DNA of 64,000 nt from Callaeas wilsoni. Its lineage: Eukaryota > Chordata > Aves > Passeriformes > Callaeidae. A program made the translations under genes and the position numbers. Below the pieces are notes generated by a model. The model saw nothing but the letters and a program-made list of their open reading frames with translations. It searched no databases and had not been told where the DNA came from. Shown here one piece after another: positions 48,801-60,540 of the stretch. How positions within the stretch are numbered: the stretch's first letter is position 1; every line of letters begins with the position of its first letter. Location: contig VWPU01005272.1 of the NCBI GenBank assembly GCA_013398955.1, positions 62,001 through 126,000 on the forward strand. Reading direction: 5' to 3'.

Positions 48801-51800
48801 GTGCAGTAATGCCCGGTTCTCTTCCTTCCCACTTTTTTTCTATAATTTTTAATTTACTAGCTCACAGTACTTTTCAATCTCTGCATGGTTTATTTTCATC
48901 TCCATCTTATGCTATATGAAATTGTTTTCTTACAATTCAATAATTCATTGAAGTCTTGCTTGTCTGAGCTCCTAATCATATGGAGCACAATTTCACACCT
49001 TTTCCAGGACAGTGCACAGTTCACCAAGACCACGCTCTCTACCTGATTTATTTATTCTTAAAAGAAGATGACATACAGAAGCCTTCTCTGACTCAATTCC
49101 TCAAAGGCCCAGTATGTAGGTGTTTCCTCATTCTTATGCTGCTTGCATTTTGCCTCTCATGGTGACCCCTGCTGAGGTTACGTATGCAGCATAAGAGTGG
49201 ATTGATTGGGGAAATGGAGACCACAGGAAAACACAGAACTCGAAAAGCATAGAGCATTTTACAGGCTGTCTGTGTGACCTTGAAAACCAATATTCACTGG
49301 TCTAAGTGGAGGATGTATTCACAATTTTGCAGGATAAAGTACCAGGGCGGCAGGATCTTGTCTTGTGTTAGAATATTTTGTCATAGTGCTTAAATGCTGA
49401 ACTGTGGCTGAGAACCATCAGGGTATACATTTATTAGTTTAGTTCTGCTTCTGTAGCATCCCCCCTGTAGTGTACCAGGCATCCTCTTACACCTTTCAAA
49501 GAAATATAAAGAAGCAAGAAAACCTCTATCTTTTAAAATTCTCTGGGGTTTTGGAAGTTTTTTTAAAAGTTCTGAACCCCTAGAGTCTGTCATCTTTGTC
49601 ATTGTCTATGTTTATGTTTATTTTATACCCTCTTCTACCATTAAGCATCCTGCAAAGTATGTATTTTAATACTTCTCCATCTCTGATAAATGCCAGGCAT
49701 CTCTGCAGTTAAAAAAAGAAGTTTTAACCTCTAAATTCTGAGCATTAATTTGCTTACATTATTTCATTTTCTTTCGCCTCTTTTTACTCTTGTTATATGT
49801 TCACTTTCATTATAAGCCTTCACCTTTCTTAAGTCTCATTGACATGTAGTTTCCTTTTTATTTCCCTTTTATCTTTTGTCATCTCTGTTCAAACCTTTTG
49901 AATTTTCTGTATTTTTTATTGTATCTATGTATGTGTAAAATAATTTCATTTAGTTTATTTTGCTGTTCTCTCATTTCTGATAGTTTTGCTAATGCAGAAG
50001 TTTCCTGAAGTAACTTGCATGGGCCCACTTGGCTGTTAATTTAATTTTCTGCTCTTTAAGTTATTTTTATTACCTTTGTTTTTTCCCAGTTCAACTGAGC
50101 TTTCCAAATTCAGTGCTTAATGTTACTTCTTTTTAAAAAACTGAGCCCTCTTCCTTGTTTCAATCCACACATAGCAAACTCAAGTTACAGATTTTTTCTT
50201 TCCACTTGCATGATTTGTGACTTAGTAGTTAGATGGTTGCTCTAAAAATTGCCAATACTTGCTGACAAGTAGGTTTTTTCCCAGCCTACGTGTTTAGTGC
50301 AAGAGAATAACCCAAATGGGCAGCCATTTATGCTTCTTTCTTTGGTGTATATATCTTCTCACTGTCCCAAGAAATTTGTTTAGGCTGTATTTTGTATTTG
50401 GGCAGTGTAAACAGAGGGTGTTTCACTTCACAGTCCCAGAGACAATGTATCTGAAATTCTCAAGCAGGAGACACGTCTCTGTGTAGGGCTCTACAATGCC
50501 AGGTCCTCTTCCTGTCCCAGAACATGCAGATGCTGTGATGAAGTGCCTTCAATCAAAGTCCTGCTCCCCCTTGCTGTAAGGGGGTCTGCTCTCACTTATG
50601 GTAACCAGGATGGAGACAACACTCCGCACACTCTCAGGTGGACCTGCACTGTGGGACAGTTTCCTTATCACAAACCCAGTATTTTTCTTACCCTGCCTGT
50701 TATGCCTGTTCTGTGTGGTGCTTAAAGGGCTCGTGGTGGGGTAATCCTGGCTTCCTTGTGCCATCACACATCGTAAAGTGTGTTTCCTTCAGAAGTGTTT
50801 TCCAGGTTCCCATCTGTTCTTTCAGTTCTCTGTTAGGAAAAAGGTCCATGTTGAACTGTGATGAAGTACTAAGCTCTCAAGGCAGGGTATGATCCCACAG
50901 CAGAGTATTTTTCCTGTATTAAGCAGCAGAGAGCCCAGGATGACTTGGCATTGGAATTATTATCTCTGTCTGTCTTTATTTCTTCCATAGTGTTTTGCTG
51001 CTGAACAGTAGGACTGGTGATAAACTTGTATACCTAAGATGAGTCTGGAAATTACATGAGCTGTAAAGTTTAAAAAGGCAAAAAGAGAGATTTCTGGAAA
51101 TCGCCTACCTGAAATGATTGTTTAATGAAGAATTCTCCTTCAATATAAAGGGTATACTTCAGTGAATAGTTTGAGACTGAGTACTGTGAGCCTTTAAAGT
51201 TATAAAATAGGTAAAAGGCATAGTAATAGAAGAGTTGCTGTCCAAGAATAACTCTGTAATAAAAGGTTAGGTAGGAAAAGTTACCTCACTGTCTTGCAGT
51301 CAAAGGTCACTAGCACAGGAAAAACTCATTTAGCTTTTGTTCCCCATTCCTACTGTAGGTGATTGCTTTGTTCATGTGTTATTTTCGTTATTTTGGCACA
51401 CTGTGTGTGAGTAAGAGCAGGACCTTTAATGCTTCTCAGCTTTAGCAACCCTCCCCTTGCCTCTGTGAAATGACAGTCTCTGTGTAGGTTTTGACAAGAC
51501 ATTCTTTAAAAGAACTTAATCTGCCATCATTTATTAGATTGAAATATGTTCCTGCTGCCCTCTTTATTGAGAGTTATTGCTTCAACAATCACAGGCAAAT
51601 CTGATTTACTGTAAACAGTTATAACAGCAGAGTAGGAATGTGTGCTGTAAATTGGTTGGAAAATGGGAACAATTTGCTAGGAGTGAGAAAGTAAGATGAA
51701 GTTAAAGTGTTGAAACATTCACTGAAGTCTCGTACCATCAGCTCCACAGCTTAACTAAGTACTGTGAGAAGCCTTATGCCAGGTCATTCTTTGCCACTTA

Positions 51801-52993
51801 CTTGGTGCTGGCATTATTGGAGAACACCCTGCCTGGCAGGGTACGGCACTGGCTCAGCCCACTTGTGACTCGTAAATCAATTGCAATGAAGAAAAAAGGA
51901 AAGCGGCCGTTCCTCCCTTGTCCTTGAGGGAGCAGCTGTGATTTGGATACAGCAAATAATTTATTTTTATTTTATCTAATGAACTGGAGAATTGGGAGAG
52001 AGGGTGGGGGAAAAAAGAGAGCTTCAATGGAAGAATTGAAGTGGTGACAGGGAGGAGGCACAAAACCCAAGGATGTATTTGAAGAAATGGTGTTGAAGAT
52101 AGAAAGAAGCTCTTGATTTGGTAATGTATGAAATATTTCTTTCAGCCAAAAGCAAAGCTGAAGTCTCCTCCCCTTGCAAATCTCTGGAATCAGCTGAACT
52201 AATTTTCCTCTTCCCCTGCCTCTACCCTTAAAGAACAAATGAGAGATCAGTGGCCCAGCACTGTCAGTATGCAATATCAGGATCCACTTTCTTCTGTGTC
52301 TAGGATTTGAATCCACCTCTCCAGCACCTCTGACCCACTGCAGAGGGATGATGGGTCCCCAGCAGTCAAACGTGCTCTTGAGGAGACATTGCGCTATTGC
52401 CTCTGTGTCCTGACTACTGTACTAGAGCATTCTCCTTTTAGGGATTATGAAACTCATCCCTTTTTATCATGCATTGCCTTTCCTAGTGCAAACTGTCTCT
52501 GGAGTCATGGAAGTTATAATTATGCAATTTGTATGATTTATTGCTTGCACTCAACAGCCACTCTGCACTGCTGTTTCCATTATTTCTGAATTGGATCAAT
52601 TTAAAAGTTTGGTGTTCTTACAAATAGCACATCAATATAATTACAGGTATTGTAACATTATTGGCCAGTCTTGTTTGGGAAAGAATTAATTTCAATAGAA
52701 AGTATATTCTAGAATGATTTAGTTTGGAGGAAAGCCTCATGTTTTCTAAAATTTGTTTGGTGTGCGGGTTGCGTCACTATTTTCATGCAAAAGAAAGGTG
52801 CCTTACTGCAGAGTTTGCACTGTGAGAGGCAAGCTCTGTACACATTAAGGCAGCAAATATCAGATTTTACTTAAAAAAAAAAAAAAGGAAGCTTTTTTAA
52901 TATGATGTATTTTCCGGAGGATACCGTTTATACTGCCTCGGAATGTTGCTTTTGACCTTGGTGAAAGGCTGTGATTAATCAGCAATTAAAGCG

Positions 52994-53084
52994 GTGATGG
53001 CCTTTGGAGGCCGAGGGCCGCCTCTGCCGGCCCGGCAGCGCGAGGGGGCGGCATTGCCGCGGGAGAGGCGCGGCCGCCGGCGGC

Positions 53085-53120
<36 letters not shown>

Positions 53121-53255
53121 GGGAGCCCCTCTTCCCGGACACCCCCGCAGCTGCAGCCCGCCCCGGCCGACCCGCAGCTGCCTTCGGATCACCAGCCTCC
53201 CGTCCTGCGGCAAAATGAACGCTTGGAAAAAGATAAACCGGCGCGGTTGCAGTAT
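52994..53255. promoter_or_regulatory. isolated CpG island in the long intron
   Basis: About 260 bases of very GC-rich, CpG-dense sequence (GGCCGCCGGCGGC, CCGCCCCGGCCGACCCG, NotI- and SacII-like sites) stand alone in an AT-rich intron. CpG islands usually mark promoters or former promoters. Possible readings are an internal or alternative promoter, a promoter of a non-coding RNA, or a GC-rich enhancer. The two overlapping plus-strand frames here (94 and 74 codons) and the minus-strand frame of 122 codons arise from low stop density in GC-rich DNA and show no domain. A 16-codon frame (53215-53265) begins at the first ATG after the richest part. I see no obvious TATA box or strong donor site beside it. 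Confidence 0.7.
53085..53119. repeat. seven-base tandem repeat, five copies
   Basis: ATGCGGG is repeated five times without mismatch inside the CpG island. Each unit carries one CpG. Perfect copies suggest recent expansion and probable length variation between individuals. Confidence 0.97.
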
Positions 53256-54865
53256 TGCTTGGTAGCCAGGTGTCCTCTTAAAACTTGATTTAACGCTGTT
53301 ATTGAGGGGTTTGAATTGCACTTTGTTCTGTCTGGGTTCTTCTTGAATGCGCACCTTGCTGTAATGTTCCAGATGGCTGTCGTCTTAACAATAGATAAGA
53401 ATTAAGGATGGTAATAGGGGATATTTTATTTAAATCCACATCTTTATCTTTCATTACTTATTCACATTCTATTATACCCTGGTGCTGTATTCAAAACACT
53501 TGAGGATTTAACAAGGGGAAAAATAACCATTTAAATTAGGATATTATGTCGACACCTTTACTGATGGTAATTTTTTCAAGCAGCAGTGCAGTATGGAAGA
53601 GCTGGAGCTGTTTCACGTGGAAGAGGAGGAGGAGGAAGCTTCACAAACTCAAAATTTTGTTTGATTTGCATTTACAGTCTAAGAGTTCATTCTGAAAGAC
53701 AACCAACTTATATAATGGGGTGGGGAAGTGTTGCAAAGAGGTGGGCTGTTCAGTAAGTAGAACTGGTGAGAAGACTTTTGTAAGACATTTTGCTAAGTCT
53801 TTAAATTTGTTGGAGCATCACAGAATGTTTTGCAGAGACTTCTGACTAAAACTTCCTCAAGCAAAGAATGCAAAACAGGTAGTAAATACAGTGGTTTGGG
53901 AAACTGGGTATCCATGTGCAAGTCCATGCATGGCTTGATTCAGAGTGATATTGGATGCTGGTTTCTTCAGAATGAAGTGGTGGAGAAGTAGAGAAGTCAC
54001 ACTGAGCCTCTGGCTCTCCTTGCATGGGTGAATCCACCTCCTCACATGTAAAGAGACACTTTGAGAGGATTCATGTTTCTTGAGACAGTGACCAGACAAG
54101 TCTGGGTATTGTCTGACTTCAAAATATCAGAATGCTGCTTTGACACTGAATTATTGTCCTTGATCACTGCTGGTGGTTCTGCAATGTGTAATGAAGCCAG
54201 ATCTTGAAATGCCTGCAGAGTAATGAGTGATTGAGCTGCATAAAATGCTTTTCAATAGAAAACACATTTCCTCAAATGTCAGTACAGTGGGAATAGAAGC
54301 GGGTGCATTGACACTGCTGTAGATTTGTTTCTGTGTAGCCACCGTGTGCATAGAATAAGTTTTCTGTCGTGGTAATTTTTACTGACAGAGGTGGAAGTAC
54401 TGTTTTCCTTTGTTGCTTGTGGGATTTGAGCTAAGAGCCTTTATTTGGTTCATAAAGACTGTGCTTAGTTTCAGAATGACAGTCAAATGCTTCAAGTAAT
54501 CACTAATGAAAGGCAGGCCCTTCTGTGTCTTGATTTCCATCTTCAGGATGGATTTGCTTATGTCAGATTTCTGAGTTGTTGGTAGTCTAGATAAAATGAA
54601 TGTTGGTTACTCTCCTTTCCTACAGCTCAACCTGCAGAGGTATTTTATACGTTGATGGGAATTGCACATGAGAATTAGCACTGCATTATAGGCATGGCAT
54701 TGAATTGTCTCTTAGGCTTGTTCCATGAAAGTCAGGATATAGGTTCACTGGAATAGTGAAATGGAATTGGGGGGATGCTGCAATGTGTGTGTACACTGAC
54801 TTTAGAGAGTCAGATGTAATAGTTTTATAATCCATTAAGATGATGTATGTTGTTAATGATTTTAA

Positions 54866-54898
54866 TAGCCCTTCAAGTGTCTGTCTCTTGAAGGGCTA
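54866..54898. repeat. perfect inverted repeat (12-base arms, 9-base loop)
   Basis: TAGCCCTTCAAG and its exact reverse complement CTTGAAGGGCTA are separated by TGTCTGTCT. The pairing stops at the next base on each side. The stem is too short for a typical microRNA precursor. It could be a cruciform or RNA hairpin within the DISC1 pre-mRNA. Confidence 0.93.
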
Positions 54899-57800
54899 CT
54901 ACTTACCTTAATACAAATTTTTGATTTTAGCATCTGTTTTATAAATGCAATTTCAGTTTTCATGAATGTTATTGCTCACTTGCATCAACATACCATGCTG
55001 ATACAGTGTCAGACTTACTGTGTTAGTAAGAGTTAAGGTATTATTCATCAGCTTGAGCTAGAACTCAGTGGCGGTGTGCTAGGATGAAAAAATCTGGATC
55101 TGTATCAACAGGGAACCTAAGAATATCAGTAATCTGCCAAACACATAAAATGTGTTGGGTAAAACCCTCCTTCGTAATGCAGTTACTTTCTCGTGGAAAA
55201 CACAAACAGCTGATGGTTGCTGGTAAATCCAGGGTAGTGTGATCTCAGCAAGGTAGTGCATATAGAGAAGAAAACAGCCCATAACAAAAATCCAGATTCT
55301 TTTTACCTAGCGTGCACTACCTGCATGTTTTGGAGCTCAGCAAAGTTGCAGGATGTGCATGCGTAGATAAAAGCTTTATTGGATTGATCAAAACATTTAT
55401 ATAATGCCTCTGATCAATGGAGTGAAGACAATGTGAAATATGTTTTAGGGGGAAATATTATTATCTGTGAAAATCAATACAAATGTTACAGGTGAATATT
55501 GTTTCAGAATATGATTTGTTACATTGTGGTATGCAGCCATTTTCTTTTCAGTGCTAATGTTGAGCCATTCTTTTTAGCAATAAGAGAAATATGTGAATTT
55601 TATAATGAACCATACTGAAATGTTCTTTTTACTTTTATTTTCTATTTTTATGAGTTCACTTTACTAGTTCTGTTGTATGGAAAATGGGAAAACCTGCTGT
55701 TGGACTTGCAGGTGGATTACATTGCTTTCTGGACTTCTCTCTTGTTTTTCTTTGGAGAACACCTGGTATGAGATTAAATGTGGGTAATTTTAATAAACAC
55801 AGGTTTCTGAAATGCTTTTATGCACAATTAAAGTGACTTAAGGAAAGAATGAGAATAATTCACGGAAGTTAGGTCATCATCACCCAACTTATTGGATGTA
55901 AGAGAATTTTAAAATGAAGAGCAGAATCTAGACCCTGTGTGCTCTAGATACCAAAGCCTTGCAGTCAGCAGTTTCTCTTCCTGTAGGTTTGTGTGGCATG
56001 TCATGAGTTAAGTCCCTAATGAAAGAACTTCTCATAAAGCATTTTTCCTGTTGAGTTTTGAGTACAGCTGTTTTGCTCAGTACAGTTTGTCTGGTTTGTG
56101 TATGCTTGGACACATTTTTGTCTTCCATCTAGAAAAGTTCCTTAGGTGGGAAGAAATTAATTTAAGCGATTTTCCTTAAAAAGCCACTCTAAGTGTGCTT
56201 GTTTGTGCATGCAGGCACACAGTTTATCTAGCACATCCAAAATGCCTACCTTGCTTTGCCTCAGTGTCTCCAGCTTATGCTGAGACTGGAGAAGGGTAGG
56301 AGTGTGAAGCCAAATTTGTGTTATCATGTGTGGCTACTGGGAAGCTTACATCGTCGTGGAATCATTGTAGAATACATCCACATGCCTGCCTGTGTACATG
56401 TAAGTAGTTTTGTCTGTTCAGAGTGCAATTATTGATGCAGCAATACTATGCAGAACTGTTTTGGGTCAGGTTTTTTTTTCAGAACTTAATTTTACAGTTT
56501 TGACTGTTTCCACTTTGCCTTTCCCAAGGGAAACAGGCACTTCAGCAGGGGTTTCTGTAGGTCTGCCTAAGGACCTCTGGCACACAGCAAGGCTTCTACC
56601 AAGGTCATAGAAACCAAGATTTCTGCTTTTGTATCTCAGTTTTGAGGGTTGTGCTGTGAGCACAGTTGAAAACAATTTGTGAAGGTCAGTTCAGGACAAA
56701 AAATCAGCCCTCAATTGCAGTATGGCTCCCTAGAACACTTAGCCATAGATTTGTATGGAGATTGTGGGAGCTTCTAGGGTCAGGGTGAAATGAAGATAAA
56801 GAATGGGATGGAAATATTAGAGAGTGGTGCAAAAAGAAGTTGGTAGTCTTATGAAAACCCTTGGTAAGGAGGCTACTGTGTTACAGTCCCTATTTTCAAC
56901 TGGGGTGATTCCTCAGGACCATGGTGCAAAGCAAAGTTCACATGGAAGCTGATGTGAAGACAGCACCCTTTCATAGTCTGTCCAAAGAGATAGTTTTGTG
57001 TAAAGTTTTATGAAGGTCATTCCCATTGAAATTTTAAGTAAGCTTTCATAACAAAGATGGTGTGAAAGCTCAGGACTTGGAAGGGCTAAATTGTGAGCAG
57101 AGGATCTCTAGGATTGTCAAAGCAGAAGTGTTAGTGGGGATTTTGGTGGCACTCTGAGGGGCTTGTTGGGGTTTCTCCTTGTCTATGAACTGCCTTCTAG
57201 TTTTCGTGAGAACATGTGCATACTGACAGAAGAAGAGATAGCATCTCTTTTTTCCGTGCTGCTGGTCACCACATCCTTCTGCCACGAGTTCACGCAGAAT
57301 CCAGCTGTTGCACGTTGGTTTTCAGACAATTCTGATGTGATGGGTGCAGGGCTGTACTTTGAGCTCCAAACCAGAGAGCCCCAAGCAATGTTCAATTTCC
57401 TTGTTTAATTCTAAAAAGTCAGGAATTGAAAGCAGCAGAATGATTTTGCCCTTCTTAGGAATAGCTTTTCAATTGCATATTGACTCTGGTACATAAGACC
57501 TTGCACAGTTGCTGTGACTTCTCTTTTCCTTCACCCATCTTCCCTCTCTGCAGGTTTTTTGTCCCTTCTTTCCCTTAATAATGAACTTACTCAGACACTG
57601 AGGATCCTCTTTGGATATTTAACTGATTTCTAAAGAAAGAAACAAAAAAATTATGTGACTTTTCAAGTATAGGCTTTCCAATGTAATCCCAATTTTGGAT
57701 TTGTTTGAGATTTGTTGAGCTATGCCCTTACTTGTCACTGTAGTAGCAGTATGCTAAAAGTGGCATGGACAAATACAAAATCACTTGAGATGATAAAAGG

Positions 57801-59544
57801 TCTCCTTTATTTAGAGCTTATTTCTCACCACTCCTACAAAATCCTGCGTTTGGTTTTGCGCCTAAGTTTTAGGAGTTGCAAAAAATGTGTCTGCCTGCAA
57901 GTGCTACTTGGCAGCTGAGGGGGGTGAAGCTGGGAGCCGCCTAACTTGGGGTACAGCCGTGTGTCTTGAGAGTCTCCCTTCACTTGGCTTTTCCAGCCAG
58001 AGTAAGTCATCCTAAGTGCTCAAGTCCTATTGACTTTGACTGGAATTTAGGCTGTTTAATGACAGTGACTATATCTTTCTAGACGGTTTTTAAAAAATAT
58101 TGGATCATTAATTGTTTAATGTAAAGTAAGTAAAATAGTATTTTTGTATCTCAGTAAAGTGTTGCAATTTTTTTTTTTTAAAGTGTACTTTTCATACTAC
58201 GTGGAAATCTGTCAGGAAAAATAAATTTCTATGAACAGAAAGTTATTTATCCTAAGTTATTTCTCTAACCTGGGATTCATTTGATTTGATTATTAAAGAT
58301 TGGAAAACTGACCCAGAGAAATTACTTTTCTGAATATGTATTTTGAATTCTTATAGCTAATTTATGCTTGGAAAAAGCTACATTGCAACTGTTTCTGAAA
58401 CTAGCAACTGTGTAAATGCACACACCATTTGAAGGCTGTGGCAAATGAGGTAGGAGTGTTCATCTCCCTCACTGTACTACTTAATGTAAATTACTTTCCT
58501 GAATATCCATTTTGTGTACAGAGTGCAGTACACAACAGATGCTTCATACGCTTAACTGAGAGCATTTGAAAAACAAAGCGTCTCTGTAAAACCTGTCTCA
58601 TCCTTGAATATCAGTATTTTATTTGATGCTGGCGTTACTTCTTAGAAGAAAGTTCATCTAAGAGCAACACAGGCAGCATCTCTGGATAAAAGCAAACATT
58701 CAAGATGGTGGAGGTAAAGTTGTTAGGGGTACATGATTCCAAGCCGGAGTTTATAACCATGAGTCTGTAATATCTTAGTATGTGTCTGAAATACCAGATA
58801 TTAGAAGGAGGAGTTTGTCAGAGGAGTGTCCAGGTGTGCCATGCAGGCTGCCAGCAGTAACTTGCTCCCACTTATCTTATAAATAGTCGGTGGCTTGTTA
58901 TGTTTTAATTCAGAACACCTTAAAGGGCAGCATGTCATTATATAACCATGTATGTCCCTGTATGTTCTTTCAAAAATTAACTTTGGCAGATAGTAAAATG
59001 GTGAGCAGACTTGTTGGCTCCTCACACGGGCTTCTACAAGAGTTTTGTATGAGCCAAAATAGTGTCAATAAATAGTATGAGCTGTGAGGATGAAACATTT
59101 GCATGGAAACAGAGAAGTACACTGATATGGGTTCTTTTAAATATACCTCTAGTGATGAACTGTTATTTGAGAAGTGATGCCTGACTGTGCTTTTAAAGAT
59201 GGTATCACACATACAAATTGTGTATGTCTTTAAAATGCTCCTCATTTTAGTCTAAACTTTAGACTTAATTTTAGTTGCAGTATTTATTTTCTTCCATTTC
59301 TCAATAACTTGTGTCCTCTTTGTCACTTCTTCCTGCCATTTTCTGTACTTGTCCAAATGATCTTTTTTTTTTTTTGAGTGTTCTGAGGCCTTTTCTGTGT
59401 TTGTAAAGTTTTTTTTCCTTAGAGAAGTAGGAGTTATTCTACTGGAATGTACATGAAGACTCCTGCTACTAATGTAAGGGTTCATCCCTTGAAAATAATG
59501 CTACGCACTGTGTGCTAGCTATGACTTCTTCCCTCCCTTGGAAC

Positions 59545-59645
59545 TGGCTATTATTTGTTGAGCACTGTCAACACACTTGACGCTGTGTGATAAAAAGAAA
59601 GAGGAGGATGGGATTTCTGCCCCAAAGGGTTTGCAGTCTGTTAGA
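59545..59645 (+). repeat. probable L2/MIR-type remnant
   Basis: TGGCTATTATTTGTTGAGCA, then a diverged stretch, then ATTTCTGCCCCAAAGGGTTT and GCAGTCTGTTAGATGCACAA resemble the L2/MIR 3' plan, in which TTATTGTTGAGCACCTACTA is followed by CCTGCCCCAAAGAGCTTACA and GTCTAA. The similarity is to ancient elements shared among amniotes; the identity of the family is uncertain. Confidence 0.5.
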
Positions 59646-60129
59646 TGCACAAAACAGATTAGATAATGCTAAACATGGCACTGGTTAGATGCACAGATTA
59701 GTCTGAAAATGCCACAGATCTTTTTAATATAACTTCCTCCTTTGATAGATGTAGTCTGTGTTTTAATGAAAGTATAAAAATACTCTTGTCTTCCTTGAAG
59801 ACTTTACAAAAAGCTACATCTGAATAACTGACAGGTAGGATCTATCATGCCAAGCTTAAGCTTATTGCTAAGCCAACGTATCTGATAAAGATGGTTTGCC
59901 TACTGGCAAAGAATTAATTGGATTTCATACTTTGAGTCCTTTCTTTTGCTCCATCATTATTATCATGGAGTTACAGGAGGTAGAGATATAAAAGACCTAT
60001 TAAGTCATCCAAGCAATAGGCTTCTCAAAGCCTGCCTTCTATTACCCTTCTTTTTTTTCATGAGAGTCAGACGTTTCTTAATTTCATCTTTTTATTTGTA
60101 ATTGTATCTGTTTTTTCCATCCTAAGTAA

Positions 60130-60400
60130 TTAATTTTCCTTATTGGCGTACATATCCTTCATATCCTTCCTTCAAATATTTACAGGTTGTAACTGAGTCC
60201 CCCAGAAAGTTGCTCCCTAGTCAACCTTTATGCAGTTAACTTTAAATGTCTTGATGTAATAACTCTCTTCAATCTTCACTTATCATTTTTGTTGCTTCTC
60301 TAATAACTCTGTCTAATGTGTTATCTTTCTGGTAATGAGGTGTCCGGAGCTGAATGTAATATTCCGTACGTGCTTCTGCAAGAGTTCTGCCGTGGGGGAC
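60130..60400 (-). mobile_element. old CR1/L3-type LINE fragment, reverse
   Basis: The plus strand has CCTTCAAATATTTACAGGTT, GTAACTGAGTCCCCCAG, later CTTCAATCTTCACTTATC and finally GGTGTCCGGAGCTGAATGTA followed by ATATTCCGTACGTG. These match in order the reverse complement of old CR1/L3 elements (CTTCAAATATTTATAGACTG, TCCCC, CAGTCTT, TGCCCAGAACTGAACACAAT, ATTCCAGATGTG). The sequence is strongly diverged and the borders are approximate. Confidence 0.6.
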
Positions 60401-60424
60401 TTTCAGCTCTCTACTGCAGGAAGC

Positions 60425-60540
60425 CACAAAACTGTTTAGGTTAGAAAAGACTTTAGGATTCAGACACTAACTTAGCACTGCTAAGTCCACCACTAAACCA
60501 TGTGCATCTGCAAATGTGGACAAAACCCCTTGAACTTTAT
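60425..60540 (-). mobile_element. CR1 LINE, 3' fragment, reverse
   Basis: TTTAGGTTAGAAAAGACTTT, then CACTAACTTAGCACTGCTAA and GTCCACCACTAAACCATGTG match the reverse complement of a common avian CR1 3' end (TTAAGGTTGGAAAAGACC, ACCTAACACTGCCAAGTCCA, CCACTAAACCATGTCC). Only the last 100 or so bases of the element are present. It lies just after the older CR1-type fragment and in the same orientation, so it may be a separate insertion or a younger copy landed next to an old one. Confidence 0.85.

Noticed and set aside
52873..52886. A-run upstream of the CpG island as a sign of a retrocopy
   Set aside because: The A-run lies on the wrong side for a plus-strand retrocopy and would have to be a T-run for a minus-strand one.
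53004..53354. Open frames of 94, 74 and 122 codons over the CpG island
   Set aside because: They result from low stop density in GC-rich DNA and from translation of the seven-base repeat. There are no domains, and the strands conflict.
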